DNA of 64,000 nucleotides from Variovorax sp. EL159 (GCF_900100965.1 NZ_FMUJ01000001.1:978272-1042271); one strand, 5' to 3'. Shown: positions 24,370 to 33,838, numbered from the stretch's first letter. Notes: generated by a model from the letters alone, not told the origin. Made by a program: numbers and translations.

Positions 24370-25704
24370 TCACCCCGCATACCCATCAATCGTAAGCCTG
24401 ACCTTCCCCAACGCATCCCCAAGCATGTCCAGCGGCACCGATCCCAACGCCAGGCGAATCGCGTGCGGCACATGCACAGACGTCGCAAAGGGCTCGGCCG
24501 TCGACACCGAGATGCCGTCGCGCATGAGCGCCGCCGCCACCTGGTCGGCGCGAACTTCTTCCACCAGGGGTAGCCAGACGAAGTAAGACGCCGGATGGCG
24601 AACACACCGCAGTCCGGCGAGGACTTCGGCGGCAATCGCCTGCCGGGCCGTTGCATCCTGGCGTTTCTCCGATTCGAGGCGCGTGACGGTGCCGTCGTCG
24701 AGCCAGCCGCATGCAAGCGCGGTCATCACGCCGGGCGTGTTCCAGGTGGTGGCGCGTATGGCCCGCTCCAGTTGGGGCACCCATGCGGGCGGGGCGGCGA
24801 CAAAGCCGACGCGCAGGCCGGTCGCGATGCTCTTGGAAAGCCCCGAGACGTAGACCGTCGACTCGGGTGCCAGCGCTGCCAAGGGCGCAGGCGGGTCTTC
24901 CGCAAGAAAAGCGTAGGCCGCGTCTTCGATGATGAGCAGCCCGTGCCGTCGTGCGATGGCCACGAGCTGGCGTCGCCGGCTGGCGCTCATGACCCAACCG
25001 AGCGGGTTGTGCAGCGTTGGCATGGCGTAGATGGCCCGCACGCGGCGGCTCTTGCACAGGCGCTCGAGTGCGTCGAGGTCAGGGCCGTGCCCGGCCGTGG
25101 GTATCGGTGCCAGTTCGAGGCGATGCGCCTGCGCCAGCACCTTGAAGCCCGGGTAGGTCAGCACGTCGGTCGCGACCACGTCGCCGGGCTGCAGCAGCGC
25201 CATGACGGTCGTTGCCAACCCGTGTTGGGCACCGCTCACGATCATGACTTGCCCGGCGCCCACATGAACTCCCCGCTGCGCGAGGTGGCGGGCCATGGTG
25301 GCCCGTTCGTGCGGACGTCCTCCGTGGGGCTGGTAGCGCAGCAGGGCTTCGAGGTCGCCAGCGGCGGCAAGCCGGCGCAAGCCCGCGCGCAGCAGTTCGG
25401 CCTGACCGGGCAGCGCGGGGTAATTGAAGTTCAGGTCGACCACGCCCGCCGCCGCGGCATGCTGGTCGATGCCCTGGTCACGGGGAAGAAGGGTCTCCCT
25501 GACGAAGGTGCCGCGGCCGATCTCGCCGCTGACGAGGCCCATGGCCTGAAGCTCCGCATAGACGCGGCTGGCGGTGACGAGGGCCAGGCCCTCGCGGGCG
25601 GCGAGCTTGCGCAGCGTGGGCAGGCGCGTTCCGGGTGACAGCCTGCCATCGCGAATCTGCGCCGCGAGTGCATCGACCAACTGCTTGTATCGGGCTAGGG
25701 CCAT
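24370..25704 (-). CDS. MocR-type regulator: GntR winged helix fused to PLP aminotransferase fold
   Basis: This 444-residue protein has a GntR helix-turn-helix (about 1-75; 'LVDALAAQIRDGRLSPGTRLP', 'VTASRVYAELQAMGLV'). A fold-type I aminotransferase domain follows, with 'IVSGAQHGLATTVMALL', 'YAMPTLHNPLGWVMS', 'LLIIEDAAYAFLAE' and the PLP-lysine motif 'VYVSGLSKSIATGLRVGF'. MocR proteins are cytoplasmic regulators that sense PLP or an amine rather than working as transaminases. It is divergent from a DJ-1/PfpI-family gene, the likely target, across an AT-rich operator-like region. Confidence 0.9.
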   Translation of the reverse strand: MALARYKQLVDALAAQIRDGRLSPGTRLPTLRKLAAREGLALVTASRVYAELQAMGLVSGEIGRGTFVRETLLPRDQGIDQHAAAAGVVDLNFNYPALPGQAELLRAGLRRLAAAGDLEALLRYQPHGGRPHERATMARHLAQRGVHVGAGQVMIVSGAQHGLATTVMALLQPGDVVATDVLTYPGFKVLAQAHRLELAPIPTAGHGPDLDALERLCKSRRVRAIYAMPTLHNPLGWVMSASRRRQLVAIARRHGLLIIEDAAYAFLAEDPPAPLAALAPESTVYVSGLSKSIATGLRVGFVAAPPAWVPQLERAIRATTWNTPGVMTALACGWLDDGTVTRLESEKRQDATARQAIAAEVLAGLRCVRHPASYFVWLPLVEEVRADQVAAALMRDGISVSTAEPFATSVHVPHAIRLALGSVPLDMLGDALGKVRLTIDGYAG

Positions 25705-25710
25705 CGCGCC

Positions 25711-25749
25711 ATCAATGTATCCATGACAATATTTTGATTGTATTGATTG
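25711..25749. promoter_or_regulatory. Operator-like repeats between the MocR regulator and the DJ-1 family gene
   Basis: This AT-rich part of the 120-base divergent gap has a direct repeat TTGATTG at 25734-25740 and 25743-25749 (9-base period). An ATCAAT at 25711-25716 is inverted with respect to ATTGAT at 25742-25747. Direct plus inverted half sites of this kind are usual for MocR/GabR regulators. Binding is inferred only. Confidence 0.4.
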
Positions 25750-25824
25750 CAGTGTCTACGATCTCCCATCGCCCATTTCATCGCCGATCCATTTCATTCC
25801 CTCCGGCACGGAGAAACCGACACC

Positions 25825-26442
25825 ATGCACATCGCCATCCTCACCTTCGAAGGCTTCAACGAGCTTGATTCGCTCATCGCGCTCGGCATCCTCAATCGCA
25901 TCAAGCAGCCGGGCTGGCGGGTGTCGATCGCGAGCCCGACGGCGCGCGTGCGTTCCATGAATGGCGTGGTGCTCGAAGCACAGGCATCGCTGCGCGACGC
26001 GAACGCGGCCGATGCGGTGATCGTCGGCAGCGGCATGCTGACGCGCGAGGTCGTCGCCGACCCGGCCTTGATGGCGCAACTGCAGCTCGACCCTTCGCGG
26101 CAACTGCTGGGTGCGCAGTGCTCGGGCACGCTGGTCCTGGCCAAGCTGGGGCTGCTCGCCGATGTTCCGGCCTGCACGGACCTGACGACCAAGCCCTGGG
26201 TCGAAGCCGCCGGCGTCGCGGTGCTGAACCAGCCTTTCATGGCCAGGGGCAACGTGGCGACTGCGGGCGGCTGCCTGGCATCGCAATACCTGGCGGCCTG
26301 GGTCATCGCGCGCCTGGTGGGTGTCGACGAGGCCAGAAGCGCCATGCACTACGTGGCGCCCGTGGGCGAGAAGGACGAGTACGTCGCGCGTGCCATGCGC
26401 AACATCACGCCCTACCTGCAGGCGGCTCCCGCCACGGCCTGA
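25825..26442 (+). CDS. DJ-1/PfpI-family protein
   Basis: This 205-residue cytoplasmic protein has the DJ-1/PfpI class I glutamine-amidotransferase-like fold: 'HIAILTFEGFNELDSLIALGIL' at the N-terminus and the nucleophile elbow 'LLGAQCSGTLVLAKLGLL' with the reactive cysteine. Members include glyoxalases, isonitrile hydratases and stress proteins, and the exact reaction is not readable here. It is divergent from the MocR regulator, which suggests induction by a small amine or amino-acid-like signal. The next gene begins 14 bases after its stop. Confidence 0.8.
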   Translation: MHIAILTFEGFNELDSLIALGILNRIKQPGWRVSIASPTARVRSMNGVVLEAQASLRDANAADAVIVGSGMLTREVVADPALMAQLQLDPSRQLLGAQCSGTLVLAKLGLLADVPACTDLTTKPWVEAAGVAVLNQPFMARGNVATAGGCLASQYLAAWVIARLVGVDEARSAMHYVAPVGEKDEYVARAMRNITPYLQAAPATA

Positions 26443-26456
26443 CTACACTGCGGCGG

Positions 26457-27197
26457 ATGAACCGCCCCCCGCCATCGCATCGTGCGCGAGACCGCCTGAC
26501 CTCCTACTTCTGGAGCGGCGAGTCGATCCGCAGCCGAAGCGTGAGCGATGTCGTGCTGTCGGGCACGCTCGATGTGCCGGCGCTCCCCATGCGCCTCGTG
26601 GCGGATTGCGAAAGAGAGATCGCCACGCATCTCGCCCTGGCGCCTGGGGATGTCGAGGCGCTGTCGTTGGCCCGAGCACGCGTGCGCTGGCCAGACTACA
26701 GGCAGTGTGTGCAGGCGATGTCGGATTGGATGGGTTCGCAAGGGTTGCCCGAACTGCTCGGCTCTTGCGACGTGGCGCTCATGGCCTGCCGTGGCGCCAA
26801 GTACCACCACGATGGCGCGCAGTACGGCGGTGCGGCGTTCTGCAATCTCTTCCTGAGCGAAGACAAGGAGCTGGATCTGCATTTCCCGTCGGCCGGCCTG
26901 CGCATGCCGCTGACGCGGGGCACGGCCGTGATGTTCGATACCGGCCAGCCGCATGCCGTCATCCGACGTGGCAGCAGCGGCTTCGATGCGGCTGACTTTG
27001 CGTCCGATGAGGATTGCAGCTTGCTGTTTCTGACCTGGGAGCTGCCTATCGAGGATGTCCACGTCGCGCGCGCGCTTCAGGTCGTCTTCGATGTCGATCC
27101 TTCGACGTCATCGCAGCTGGATGAAGAGCAAGTCCGGCTCGATGGTGCGCAGGCCACGCTGTGCCCCGATTCCGGCAGTTGGCGCAGCGACGGTTGA
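26457..27197 (+). CDS. Putative 2-oxoglutarate/Fe(II) oxygenase-like protein
   Basis: This 246-residue cytoplasmic protein has a jelly-roll-like C-terminal half. Candidate iron ligands are the His-x-Asp in 'AKYHHDGAQYGGAAFCNLF' and a distal histidine in 'AVMFDTGQPHAVIRR', the order and spacing of 2OG/Fe(II) dioxygenases. A basic residue for 2-oxoglutarate follows ('IRR'). No substrate is evident. It follows the DJ-1 family gene by 14 bases, probably in one transcript. Confidence 0.6.
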   Translation: MNRPPPSHRARDRLTSYFWSGESIRSRSVSDVVLSGTLDVPALPMRLVADCEREIATHLALAPGDVEALSLARARVRWPDYRQCVQAMSDWMGSQGLPELLGSCDVALMACRGAKYHHDGAQYGGAAFCNLFLSEDKELDLHFPSAGLRMPLTRGTAVMFDTGQPHAVIRRGSSGFDAADFASDEDCSLLFLTWELPIEDVHVARALQVVFDVDPSTSSQLDEEQVRLDGAQATLCPDSGSWRSDG

Positions 27198-27246
27198 GCG
27201 CTGCCAGGCCAGCCTCGATGTGGCCCAAGCCGGGCTAAGTCAAGGC

Positions 27247-28203
27247 TCAACCGCCCGGTGTCACCGTCAGGTAGAAGGGCGTCAGCGTCCCGGCCACGGG
27301 CCGCAGCAGCTTGAGCAGCAGCGGCCGCCCATAGCCTTCGCCCGCCAGCCGCTTGAGCAGGTCGGACAGTTGAGCGAGCGGCGTGCCATCGCAACCGATC
27401 AGGATGTCGCCGCTGCGCAACCCGTCGCGCGCTGCAGCCGAGCCGGCCACCACCTCGACCACGCGCAGGCCGGTCGCCACGGGCCACTCGTTCTCGCGCA
27501 CCCAGCGCCTGGGCAGCGCGACGGCCGCGCATTGCACGCCCAGCTTGCCGCGGCGCACGGTGCCATGGCGCATCAGCTCGCCCGCCACCCAGCGCGCGGT
27601 GTCGATGGCCACTGCAAAGCTCAAACCCTGCGCCGAAGGAATCACGGCCGTGTTCACGCCGATGACCTGCGCCGCGCTGTCCAGCAGCGGGCCGCCCGAG
27701 TTGCCGGGGTTCAGCGCCACGTCGGTCTGGATCACGTCTTCGATCATCCGGCCGCCGCGCGATGGCAGGCTGCGACCCAGCGCGCTCACGATGCCGGCGG
27801 TCACGGTGAAATCGAAGCCCAGCGGATTGCCGACCGCCACCGCGATCTGGCCGGGTTGCAGGGCCGCCGAGCTTCCGAGCGGCAGGAAGGCGCCGGGGTT
27901 CGACTCGATGCGCAGCACCGCGATGTCGGTCGATGCGTCCATGCCCACGAGGCGCGCGGCGCTTTCGGTGCCGTCGGCAAACGCGGCGCGCAGTTCGCTC
28001 GCGCCTTCGACCACGTGCGCGTTGGTGAGCGAAAAGCCATCGGGCGTGAAGAGAAAGCCCGAGCCGCTGCCCTGGCCGCCCGCGTTGCCGCGCTGCGCCT
28101 GTTTGCGGACCTTGATGTGTGCCACCGCCGCGCTGGCGGTGTGCGCCACCTGCGTGACGGTGGCCGAGTAGGAGTCGAGAAGGAATTCGTCGCGTGCGCC
28201 CAT
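27247..28203 (-). CDS. HtrA/DegP-like serine protease with one PDZ domain, apparently lacking a signal peptide
   Basis: This 318-residue protein has the trypsin-like triad in order: His in 'LTNAHVVEGAS', Asp in 'DASTDIAVLRIE' and Ser in 'ALNPGNSGGPLLD'. One PDZ domain follows (about 225-310; 'GLRVVEVVAGSAAARDGLRSGDILIGCDG'). The N-terminus (MGARDEFLLDSYSATV) shows neither a Sec signal nor an anchor, unlike typical DegP/DegS. The protein may therefore be cytoplasmic or the true start may differ. It lies 95 bases downstream of the LysE-type gene on the same strand. Confidence 0.85.
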   Translation of the reverse strand: MGARDEFLLDSYSATVTQVAHTASAAVAHIKVRKQAQRGNAGGQGSGSGFLFTPDGFSLTNAHVVEGASELRAAFADGTESAARLVGMDASTDIAVLRIESNPGAFLPLGSSAALQPGQIAVAVGNPLGFDFTVTAGIVSALGRSLPSRGGRMIEDVIQTDVALNPGNSGGPLLDSAAQVIGVNTAVIPSAQGLSFAVAIDTARWVAGELMRHGTVRRGKLGVQCAAVALPRRWVRENEWPVATGLRVVEVVAGSAAARDGLRSGDILIGCDGTPLAQLSDLLKRLAGEGYGRPLLLKLLRPVAGTLTPFYLTVTPGG

Positions 28204-28298
28204 GAAGCACCTCTTTCAGTCGCCAGATCTCCTGCTGAAATGGCGGCTCGCCGGGTGTTTTCAACCCGCCGCAGGCGCGGCGCGCGACCCAGTGCGAC

Positions 28299-28928
28299 TC
28301 AGGTGCGCTGCTTGAGCGCCAGCACCGACAGCCCTGCCGCGATGAAGGTCAGGCCCGCGCCCAGGTTCAGCCCGGTGCCCACGCGCGGATGCCGCCGCAT
28401 CCATGCCGACAGCTTGAAGGCGAAGCTTCCGAGCACCGTGAAGATCAGCGCCGTGAGCACGGCGAAGATCGCGCCGTAGACCAGCATCTGCACCGCCACC
28501 GGACCGCGGCTCGCGCTGACGAACTGGGGCAGGAACGCCAGCACGAACAGGCCCGGCTTCGGGTTCAGCACGTTCGACAGCCATCCCGTCAGGAACACCT
28601 TGCGCAGCGACTGGTGCGCGCTGGGCTCGAACGAGATCAGGTTGCGCGAGGCCAGCGCCTTGTAGCCCAGCCACAGCAAGTAGAGCCCACCCACCGCCTT
28701 GACGGCCCAGAACGCCACGGGCGATGCCTGGATCACCAGCGACAGGCCCAGCGCCGCAGCCACCGTGTGGCACATGATCCCCAGCCCCGCGCCGATGGAC
28801 GACAGCGTGGCCGCCGCCTTGCCCTGGCTCAGCCCCCGGCTGATCGCCAGGATGTTGTCGGGGCCGGGTGCGATCACGACCACCAGGCAGGCGGCGATGT
28901 AGGCGAAGAGAATGTCGTGGGGAAACAT
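28299..28928 (-). CDS. LysE/RhtB-family amino-acid exporter
   Basis: This 209-residue inner-membrane protein has about six helices. It carries the family signature near the N-terminus ('IAPGPDNILAISRGLSQGKAA', 'GAGLGIMCHTVAAALGLS'), the middle motif 'LYLLWLGYKAL' and 'WLSNVLNPKPGLFVLAFLPQFV'. Members export amino acids or related amphiphiles by proton antiport; the substrate cannot be told. It lies upstream of the HtrA-like protease gene. Confidence 0.9.
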   Translation of the reverse strand: MFPHDILFAYIAACLVVVIAPGPDNILAISRGLSQGKAAATLSSIGAGLGIMCHTVAAALGLSLVIQASPVAFWAVKAVGGLYLLWLGYKALASRNLISFEPSAHQSLRKVFLTGWLSNVLNPKPGLFVLAFLPQFVSASRGPVAVQMLVYGAIFAVLTALIFTVLGSFAFKLSAWMRRHPRVGTGLNLGAGLTFIAAGLSVLALKQRT

Positions 28929-28995
28929 GGGGCGTGTCCTTGGTGGGCCGCAGGGGAGGCCGGTTCCGCGATTCTGACCGGATTGCCGCCCGGCC

Positions 28996-30696
28996 TCAGC
29001 GGCCGGGCGATTCGGCCTTCGGCCGCGACGAGGGCTCCCACGAATCGGGCGTGGTCGCCACCAGCGACTTGAAGTCTTTCCACGGCCGCGCGCCCGGCAG
29101 CGTGCCCTTGCCGACGATCACCGCCTTGGCATACGCCACCATGCGTTCGCGCAGGTAGGTGCGGTCGGACTCGGGCCAGGTCTCGATCGAATGCGGCCCG
29201 CGCGCCAGCACGATCTCTTTCACGCCGCGGATGCGGTTGTAGGCCGCCACCGTGCCTTCGAGCGATTCGGCGCGGTCCCACAGGCCCTTGCCGAAGAAGG
29301 CGGTGGGCCAGCGGTCCATGCCCGCGAGCGTGGCCGAGTTGGGATAGAAGACGATGTGATGGTCCGCCGCCATGCCGCCCAGGAAGAGGTTGCGGTCGGC
29401 CAGGTCGGGCGAGTCGCCCACGTAGCCCGCGCCGCTCGCAAAAGACGACAGCAGGATGGCGCCCCGGATGTTCTTCAGGCCCTTGGGCGGCGTGCAGTTG
29501 GGCTCGGGCATGTCGAAGCTGCACTCGGCCACGTAGTTCCTGGTCATGGCCCATGCGGTCGACATCGAGCCGCGCGAGTAGCCGCCGAGCACCAGCGGGA
29601 TCTCGGTCGACTTCATGCCCGCCAGCAGGCGCCCCTTGGTGGCCGCCCCTTCGAGCAGTTCGCCCGAGGGCGTGAGGATGCGCAGGCCGCGCCCGTCTTC
29701 CAGCGCCGTCAGCGCGCGGAACACGTCTTCGCCTTGCTCCAGCGTGTTGGTGTCGCTGAAGCCGCCCGACAGGCCCTCGCCGCGCCGGTCGTAGGCCAGC
29801 ACGTCGTAGCCCGCTTGGTTCAGCGCATACAGGTTCTCGCGCCACCAGCGCTGGCCCATGGTCTCGGTGGTGGCGTTGGGAAAGCTGATGGGAATGGTCT
29901 TGCCCGTCTTTTCGTCGATGCGGTAGGAGGCCTCGTCCGGATGCTGGATCGCCGTGAGCTGCCCACCGCCGCCCGGCGCCATGATCGCCAGCGCGCGCAC
30001 CTTCTTGCCCTTGCCGTCGTCCACGCCCGCGCCTTCGATGTACCAGCCGCGCAGCTTGATCGGGTCGGTCATCTTCAGGTCGATGCGCTCGAAGGCGTCG
30101 CGCGGCGCGCCGAACTCGACGATGTAGGTCCGGCCATCGGCCTCGGCGATGCTTTCGCGGTAGGGCGCCTTCGCGAAGAACGCCGGGCGCCGGATCTGCC
30201 GCAGGTCGACCTGGCCTTCGGGGTCGATCTTGCCGGACGGATCGACCACGCCGGTCGAGCGCGTGGCGCGCTCCTTGTTCGGCGGCAGCCAGCGCTGCAT
30301 CTGCGCGTCGATGCGCTTGAAGCAGGCCGGGTCTTCCTTGCAGGCGCGCCAGCGGGCCTTGAGCTTGTCGTCGGTGAACTCGCTGATGTGATAGTCGCCA
30401 CCGGCGTAGTCCGAGGGCGTGGGGTTGGCCGTCATCATCACAGGCACGCACACCTTGGCGCCGCTGCCCTTGGGGCCTTGCGGCAGCAGGTAGCCGCCCA
30501 TCATCGCGTTGCGGTCGGTGCCGACCCAGGCGGTGCAATCGGTGGGCGGTGGCTTGCTATTGGTGGCCTGCCGTTGGGCCTCGCTGGTGGCGGTGCAGCC
30601 GGCCAGCGCCATCGCTGCGCCAATGCCCAGCAGGGCCCAATGCATTGCCGGTTTGCGGACGGTGGCCATCTTTGTGCGCGTTGCCTTGTGTGTCAT
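28996..30696 (-). CDS. Large alpha/beta-hydrolase lipoprotein
   Basis: This 566-residue protein starts at 30696, or possibly at 30669, to give a lipoprotein signal with lipobox 'MALAGCTA'. The enzyme part has 'YDVLAYDRRGEGLSGGF', the nucleophile elbow 'VLGGYSRGSMSTAW' with serine, and a late histidine in 'LARGPHSIETWPES'. Together these form a plausible Ser-Asp-His triad. Cysteines in 'PTDCTAW', 'KEDPACFKR', 'VAECSFD' and 'PNCTPPK' fit an extracytoplasmic location. The substrate is unknown. There is no obvious operon partner. Confidence 0.75.
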   Translation of the reverse strand: MTHKATRTKMATVRKPAMHWALLGIGAAMALAGCTATSEAQRQATNSKPPPTDCTAWVGTDRNAMMGGYLLPQGPKGSGAKVCVPVMMTANPTPSDYAGGDYHISEFTDDKLKARWRACKEDPACFKRIDAQMQRWLPPNKERATRSTGVVDPSGKIDPEGQVDLRQIRRPAFFAKAPYRESIAEADGRTYIVEFGAPRDAFERIDLKMTDPIKLRGWYIEGAGVDDGKGKKVRALAIMAPGGGGQLTAIQHPDEASYRIDEKTGKTIPISFPNATTETMGQRWWRENLYALNQAGYDVLAYDRRGEGLSGGFSDTNTLEQGEDVFRALTALEDGRGLRILTPSGELLEGAATKGRLLAGMKSTEIPLVLGGYSRGSMSTAWAMTRNYVAECSFDMPEPNCTPPKGLKNIRGAILLSSFASGAGYVGDSPDLADRNLFLGGMAADHHIVFYPNSATLAGMDRWPTAFFGKGLWDRAESLEGTVAAYNRIRGVKEIVLARGPHSIETWPESDRTYLRERMVAYAKAVIVGKGTLPGARPWKDFKSLVATTPDSWEPSSRPKAESPGR

Positions 30697-30796
30697 GGGT
30701 CGGTGTGTAGCTGTCCGGAATGGTAGGGCGGGCGCGCCGCGTGTCTGTAGGCCGGGTTCGGCGGGTTCAGGCGGCGTTGGAGCATGGCGTGGCGGC

Positions 30797-32623
30797 TCAG
30801 GTTCCGCTTGTCGCGGCTGGCGCCACCATGCGCTGCAGCAGTGGCTGGCGCGCCAGCACCGCATCGCGCGGGCCCGCATCGAGCACGTGGCCGGCCTCCA
30901 TCACGATCACCGTGTCGAAACGTTCGAGCAGGCTCAGGCGATGGATCGACGCGATCACGCAGGCGCCCGGAAACGCATGGGCGATGCGCGCCAGCACGCG
31001 GGCTTCGGTGGCGGCGTCGAGCGCGCTGGTCGGTTCGTCGAGCAGCAGCAGCGAGCTGCCTTGCGCGGCCAGCACGCCGCGCGCGAGGCACAGGCGCTGG
31101 CGCTGCCCGCCCGACAGGTTGAAGCCGCGCTCCGACACCGCCGTGTCGAGATCGCCATGCGTGGCCTTCAGCACTTCGTCGAAGGTGCTGGTGTGCAGGG
31201 CCGTGAGCAGCGCCTCGTCGCTGGCGGGCTGGCCGAAGGCGAGGTTCTCGCGCACGCTGGCCTCGAAGAGCTCGGTCTCTTGCGGGATCAGCGTGGCGAG
31301 CCGGCGCAGCTGTGGCCAATCGACCGGCTGACCATCGAGCGACAGCGTGCCGCCCTGCGGCGCATAGAGGCCGGCCAGCACGCGCAGCAGCGTGCTCTTG
31401 CCGCCGCCGCTGGCACCCACCAGCGCGACGCGCTCGCCACGGCGCAGGCTGAGCGACACGTCGTGCAGGCCGCTGCGCGCGGGCGCGGCCGAGCCATCGG
31501 GCTGCGCGCCACGCGGCGCGTAGTTCCATTGCAGCGACTGAACGCCAAGACTCGTCCACGCCGCATCGGCATCGATCCGCTCGCGCATCGGCACCTGCTC
31601 GGGCGTGGCGGAAATGGCCTCGCCCGACGGTGCCTGCCAGATCGGCGCCGCGCTGCTGTAGTCGGTGTGCATGCGCGCGAAGAACTGGAAGTTGGCCGCC
31701 ACCGAGGTCACCACGCCGGCCGCCTGCTGCGCGTACTGGTAGATCATGAAGACGGCACCCAGCATCACCGCCTGCCCCGGCGTGCGCGCCTGCCACACAT
31801 AGATGACAACCAGCCCCCAGGTCAGCGCCAGGCCCATCAGGTCGACCGCGAACCACTTGCCCTCGTTCAGCACCACCGTGCGCTTGAGCGGCAGAGAAAT
31901 CGCCGCCATGCGCCGGCGCAGCAGCAGGCGCGAGGCACCCTGCAGGCGCAGGCCGATCACCGTCGAGGCATTGCCCAGGAAGTCGAGCAGCGCGGCCACA
32001 TAGCGCCGGTCGGCGTCGTTCTCGGCGCGCGCCAGCTTCATCAGCGCGCGGTCGATGCGCACGATGACGAGGCCGATCAGCACATAGCCCGCCAGCGCCG
32101 TCGCGCCGCTGGTGCGCGACAGCAACGCCAGCGCCACCAGCGGCCCGACGAAATTGACCGCGTTGGTGAGCCAGATGAACTGGTTCTGCGCAAAGTCCGC
32201 GAGCGCGCGGCTGGCCTGGTGCACGCGATGTTGCAGCTCGCCCGAATGGTGACTGTCGTGCCAGGCCAGCGGTGCGGCGGCGATGCGCGCATAAAGCTCG
32301 TCGGCCAATGTCTCGCGCACCTTCATCCCGACATTGCGCTCGAGGATGCGGCCCGGCCCGTGCAGCACCCACGCGCCCACATACACCGCGGCCAGCGTGC
32401 CGATCCAACGCCCGGCCGTGCCCAGTTCGCTGCGTTGCAGCGCATTGATGGCCTGCCCCGCGAGATAAGGCAAGGTCAGGCGAATGAGCTGCGACGAGGC
32501 GAGCAGCGCCGTCGCCCCCAGCAACTGCCCGCGCGCACCGGCCGCGAAGTGCCACAGCGCGGCATAGAGCTCGAACATCGCGTTGCGCGGGTCGTCTTCT
32601 TTTTTCTTCTGCTGCTCTTGCAT
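30797..32623 (-). CDS. ABC exporter half-transporter (permease-ATPase fusion)
   Basis: This 608-residue protein has an N-terminal six-helix exporter domain (about 10-310) and a C-terminal ATPase (about 380-600). The ATPase has Walker A 'VALVGASGGGKSTLLRVLAG', Q-loop 'LIPQETELF', signature 'NLSGGQRQRLCLARG' and Walker B 'LLLLDEPTSALD'. It should work as a homodimer or with a partner, exporting a lipid, drug or peptide. The start at 32623 lies five bases beyond the alkB stop, so alkB and this gene form an operon. The longer upstream frame is overlapping alkB sequence. Confidence 0.9.
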   Translation of the reverse strand: MQEQQKKKEDDPRNAMFELYAALWHFAAGARGQLLGATALLASSQLIRLTLPYLAGQAINALQRSELGTAGRWIGTLAAVYVGAWVLHGPGRILERNVGMKVRETLADELYARIAAAPLAWHDSHHSGELQHRVHQASRALADFAQNQFIWLTNAVNFVGPLVALALLSRTSGATALAGYVLIGLVIVRIDRALMKLARAENDADRRYVAALLDFLGNASTVIGLRLQGASRLLLRRRMAAISLPLKRTVVLNEGKWFAVDLMGLALTWGLVVIYVWQARTPGQAVMLGAVFMIYQYAQQAAGVVTSVAANFQFFARMHTDYSSAAPIWQAPSGEAISATPEQVPMRERIDADAAWTSLGVQSLQWNYAPRGAQPDGSAAPARSGLHDVSLSLRRGERVALVGASGGGKSTLLRVLAGLYAPQGGTLSLDGQPVDWPQLRRLATLIPQETELFEASVRENLAFGQPASDEALLTALHTSTFDEVLKATHGDLDTAVSERGFNLSGGQRQRLCLARGVLAAQGSSLLLLDEPTSALDAATEARVLARIAHAFPGACVIASIHRLSLLERFDTVIVMEAGHVLDAGPRDAVLARQPLLQRMVAPAATSGT

Positions 32624-32628
32624 GCGCG

Positions 32629-33276
32629 TCAGCCTGCCTTGCGAAACGTGAGATTGATGCGGATGGGCCCCAGCACCGGATGCGGTTCGTCTTTCAGCGG
32701 CAGCACGCCGTGGTAGCGCAGCCGGTCTTCGCCACCCCACACCACGACGTCGCCATGCCGCAGCGGCACGCGCACGGCCTTGTCGCTGCGCGCAAGGCCG
32801 CCGAAAAGAAAGACCGCTGGCATGCCGAGCGACACCGAGACGATGGGCGCGCCGTAATCGCGCTCGTCCTTGTCCTGGTGCAGCGAGAGGCGCGCGCCCG
32901 GTGCATAGCGGTTGACCAGGCAGGCGTCGGGCGCGAAGCCCTCGAAACCGGCCGCTGCCGCCGCCTCGCGGGCCAGTCGCGCGAACGCATCGGGCATCGA
33001 TGGCCAGGGCCGGCCCGTGTCGGGGTCCGTGGGGCTGTAGCGGTAGCCGCGCCGGTCGCTGGTCCAGCCGAGCGCGCCGCAGTTGGTCAGCGCCACGGAC
33101 ATGGTGAAGCCGCCGGGCGTCACAAGATGGCGGAAGGGCGCGCTTTCCTGCAAGGCGCCGATGGCGGGGAGCAAGTCATTGACGAAGGGCAGGGCGAAGC
33201 CGGGCAGCACGAAGGCGCCGGGGCCGAGGGGTTCGCGCGCTTCACGGGGCGGGTCGTCGAACAGGTCGAGCGTCAT
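32629..33276 (-). CDS. alkB: Alkylated DNA repair dioxygenase AlkB
   Basis: This 215-residue 2-oxoglutarate/Fe(II) dioxygenase reverses methyl lesions on DNA. The iron ligands are His and Asp in 'LSLHQDKDERD' and His in 'LRYHGVLPLK'. The 2OG-binding arginines are in 'PIRINLTFR'. The nucleotide-flipping loop region 'TNCGALGWTSDRRGYRYSP' is typical. The start at 33276 gives the normal AlkB N-terminus (MTLDLFDD). It is followed directly by the ABC exporter gene and is divergent from a GNAT gene 37 bases away. Confidence 0.93.
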   Translation of the reverse strand: MTLDLFDDPPREAREPLGPGAFVLPGFALPFVNDLLPAIGALQESAPFRHLVTPGGFTMSVALTNCGALGWTSDRRGYRYSPTDPDTGRPWPSMPDAFARLAREAAAAAGFEGFAPDACLVNRYAPGARLSLHQDKDERDYGAPIVSVSLGMPAVFLFGGLARSDKAVRVPLRHGDVVVWGGEDRLRYHGVLPLKDEPHPVLGPIRINLTFRKAG

Positions 33277-33313
33277 GAGGGCATTGTCGCGTCGGTTGGA
33301 TACAGTCGATGCG

Positions 33314-33802
33314 ATGACTGCCCGACCCCATGACATGCCGCCGATGCACATCCGCAAGGCAACAAAGGACGACGTACCCGCCATCAGCGCGCTGATTCTT
33401 TCGCTCGCACACCATTTCACCTTGCGGCCGGATGGTGCGGGTGCTGAAGAGTTTCTGCTCTCCCTGCAGCCCTCGGGCATCGAGCGTCACATCGATTCGG
33501 ACCAAATGGAGTACTGCGTCGGCATGGTCGGCGCGCAGCTGGCCGGCGTGGTGGCCGTTCGCGACAGGACGCATCTCTTTCACCTATTCGTCGCCGAACC
33601 ATTCCAGCGCAGAGGACTCGCCAGAGCGCTCTGGCTTCACGCGAAGTCGCTGCACGAACAGGCGCAGATTTCAGATGCGATGACGGTCAACTCCACGCCG
33701 TTCGCGCTGCCTTTCTACGAGCACGTCGGTTTTCGCGCGACAGGGCCTCGCGTCGAAACGCGAGGCATCGCCTTCATACCGATGAGATGGACTCTGGGGT
33801 AA
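33314..33802 (+). CDS. GNAT-family N-acetyltransferase
   Basis: This is a protein of up to 162 residues. ATGs at 33335 and 33344 are alternative starts, the last giving 152 residues beginning 'MHIRKATKDDV'. The acetyl-CoA-binding motif A is visible as 'LFVAEPFQRRGLARALWLHA', and the C-terminal part has 'PFYEHVGFRATGP'. It acetylates an unknown amine substrate in the cytoplasm. It is divergent from alkB across a very short gap, so the promoters probably overlap. Confidence 0.85.
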   Translation: MTARPHDMPPMHIRKATKDDVPAISALILSLAHHFTLRPDGAGAEEFLLSLQPSGIERHIDSDQMEYCVGMVGAQLAGVVAVRDRTHLFHLFVAEPFQRRGLARALWLHAKSLHEQAQISDAMTVNSTPFALPFYEHVGFRATGPRVETRGIAFIPMRWTLG

Positions 33803-33838
33803 GCGGCCGCGCGCCCTGTGCAACGCGCTGCCTTCTGA

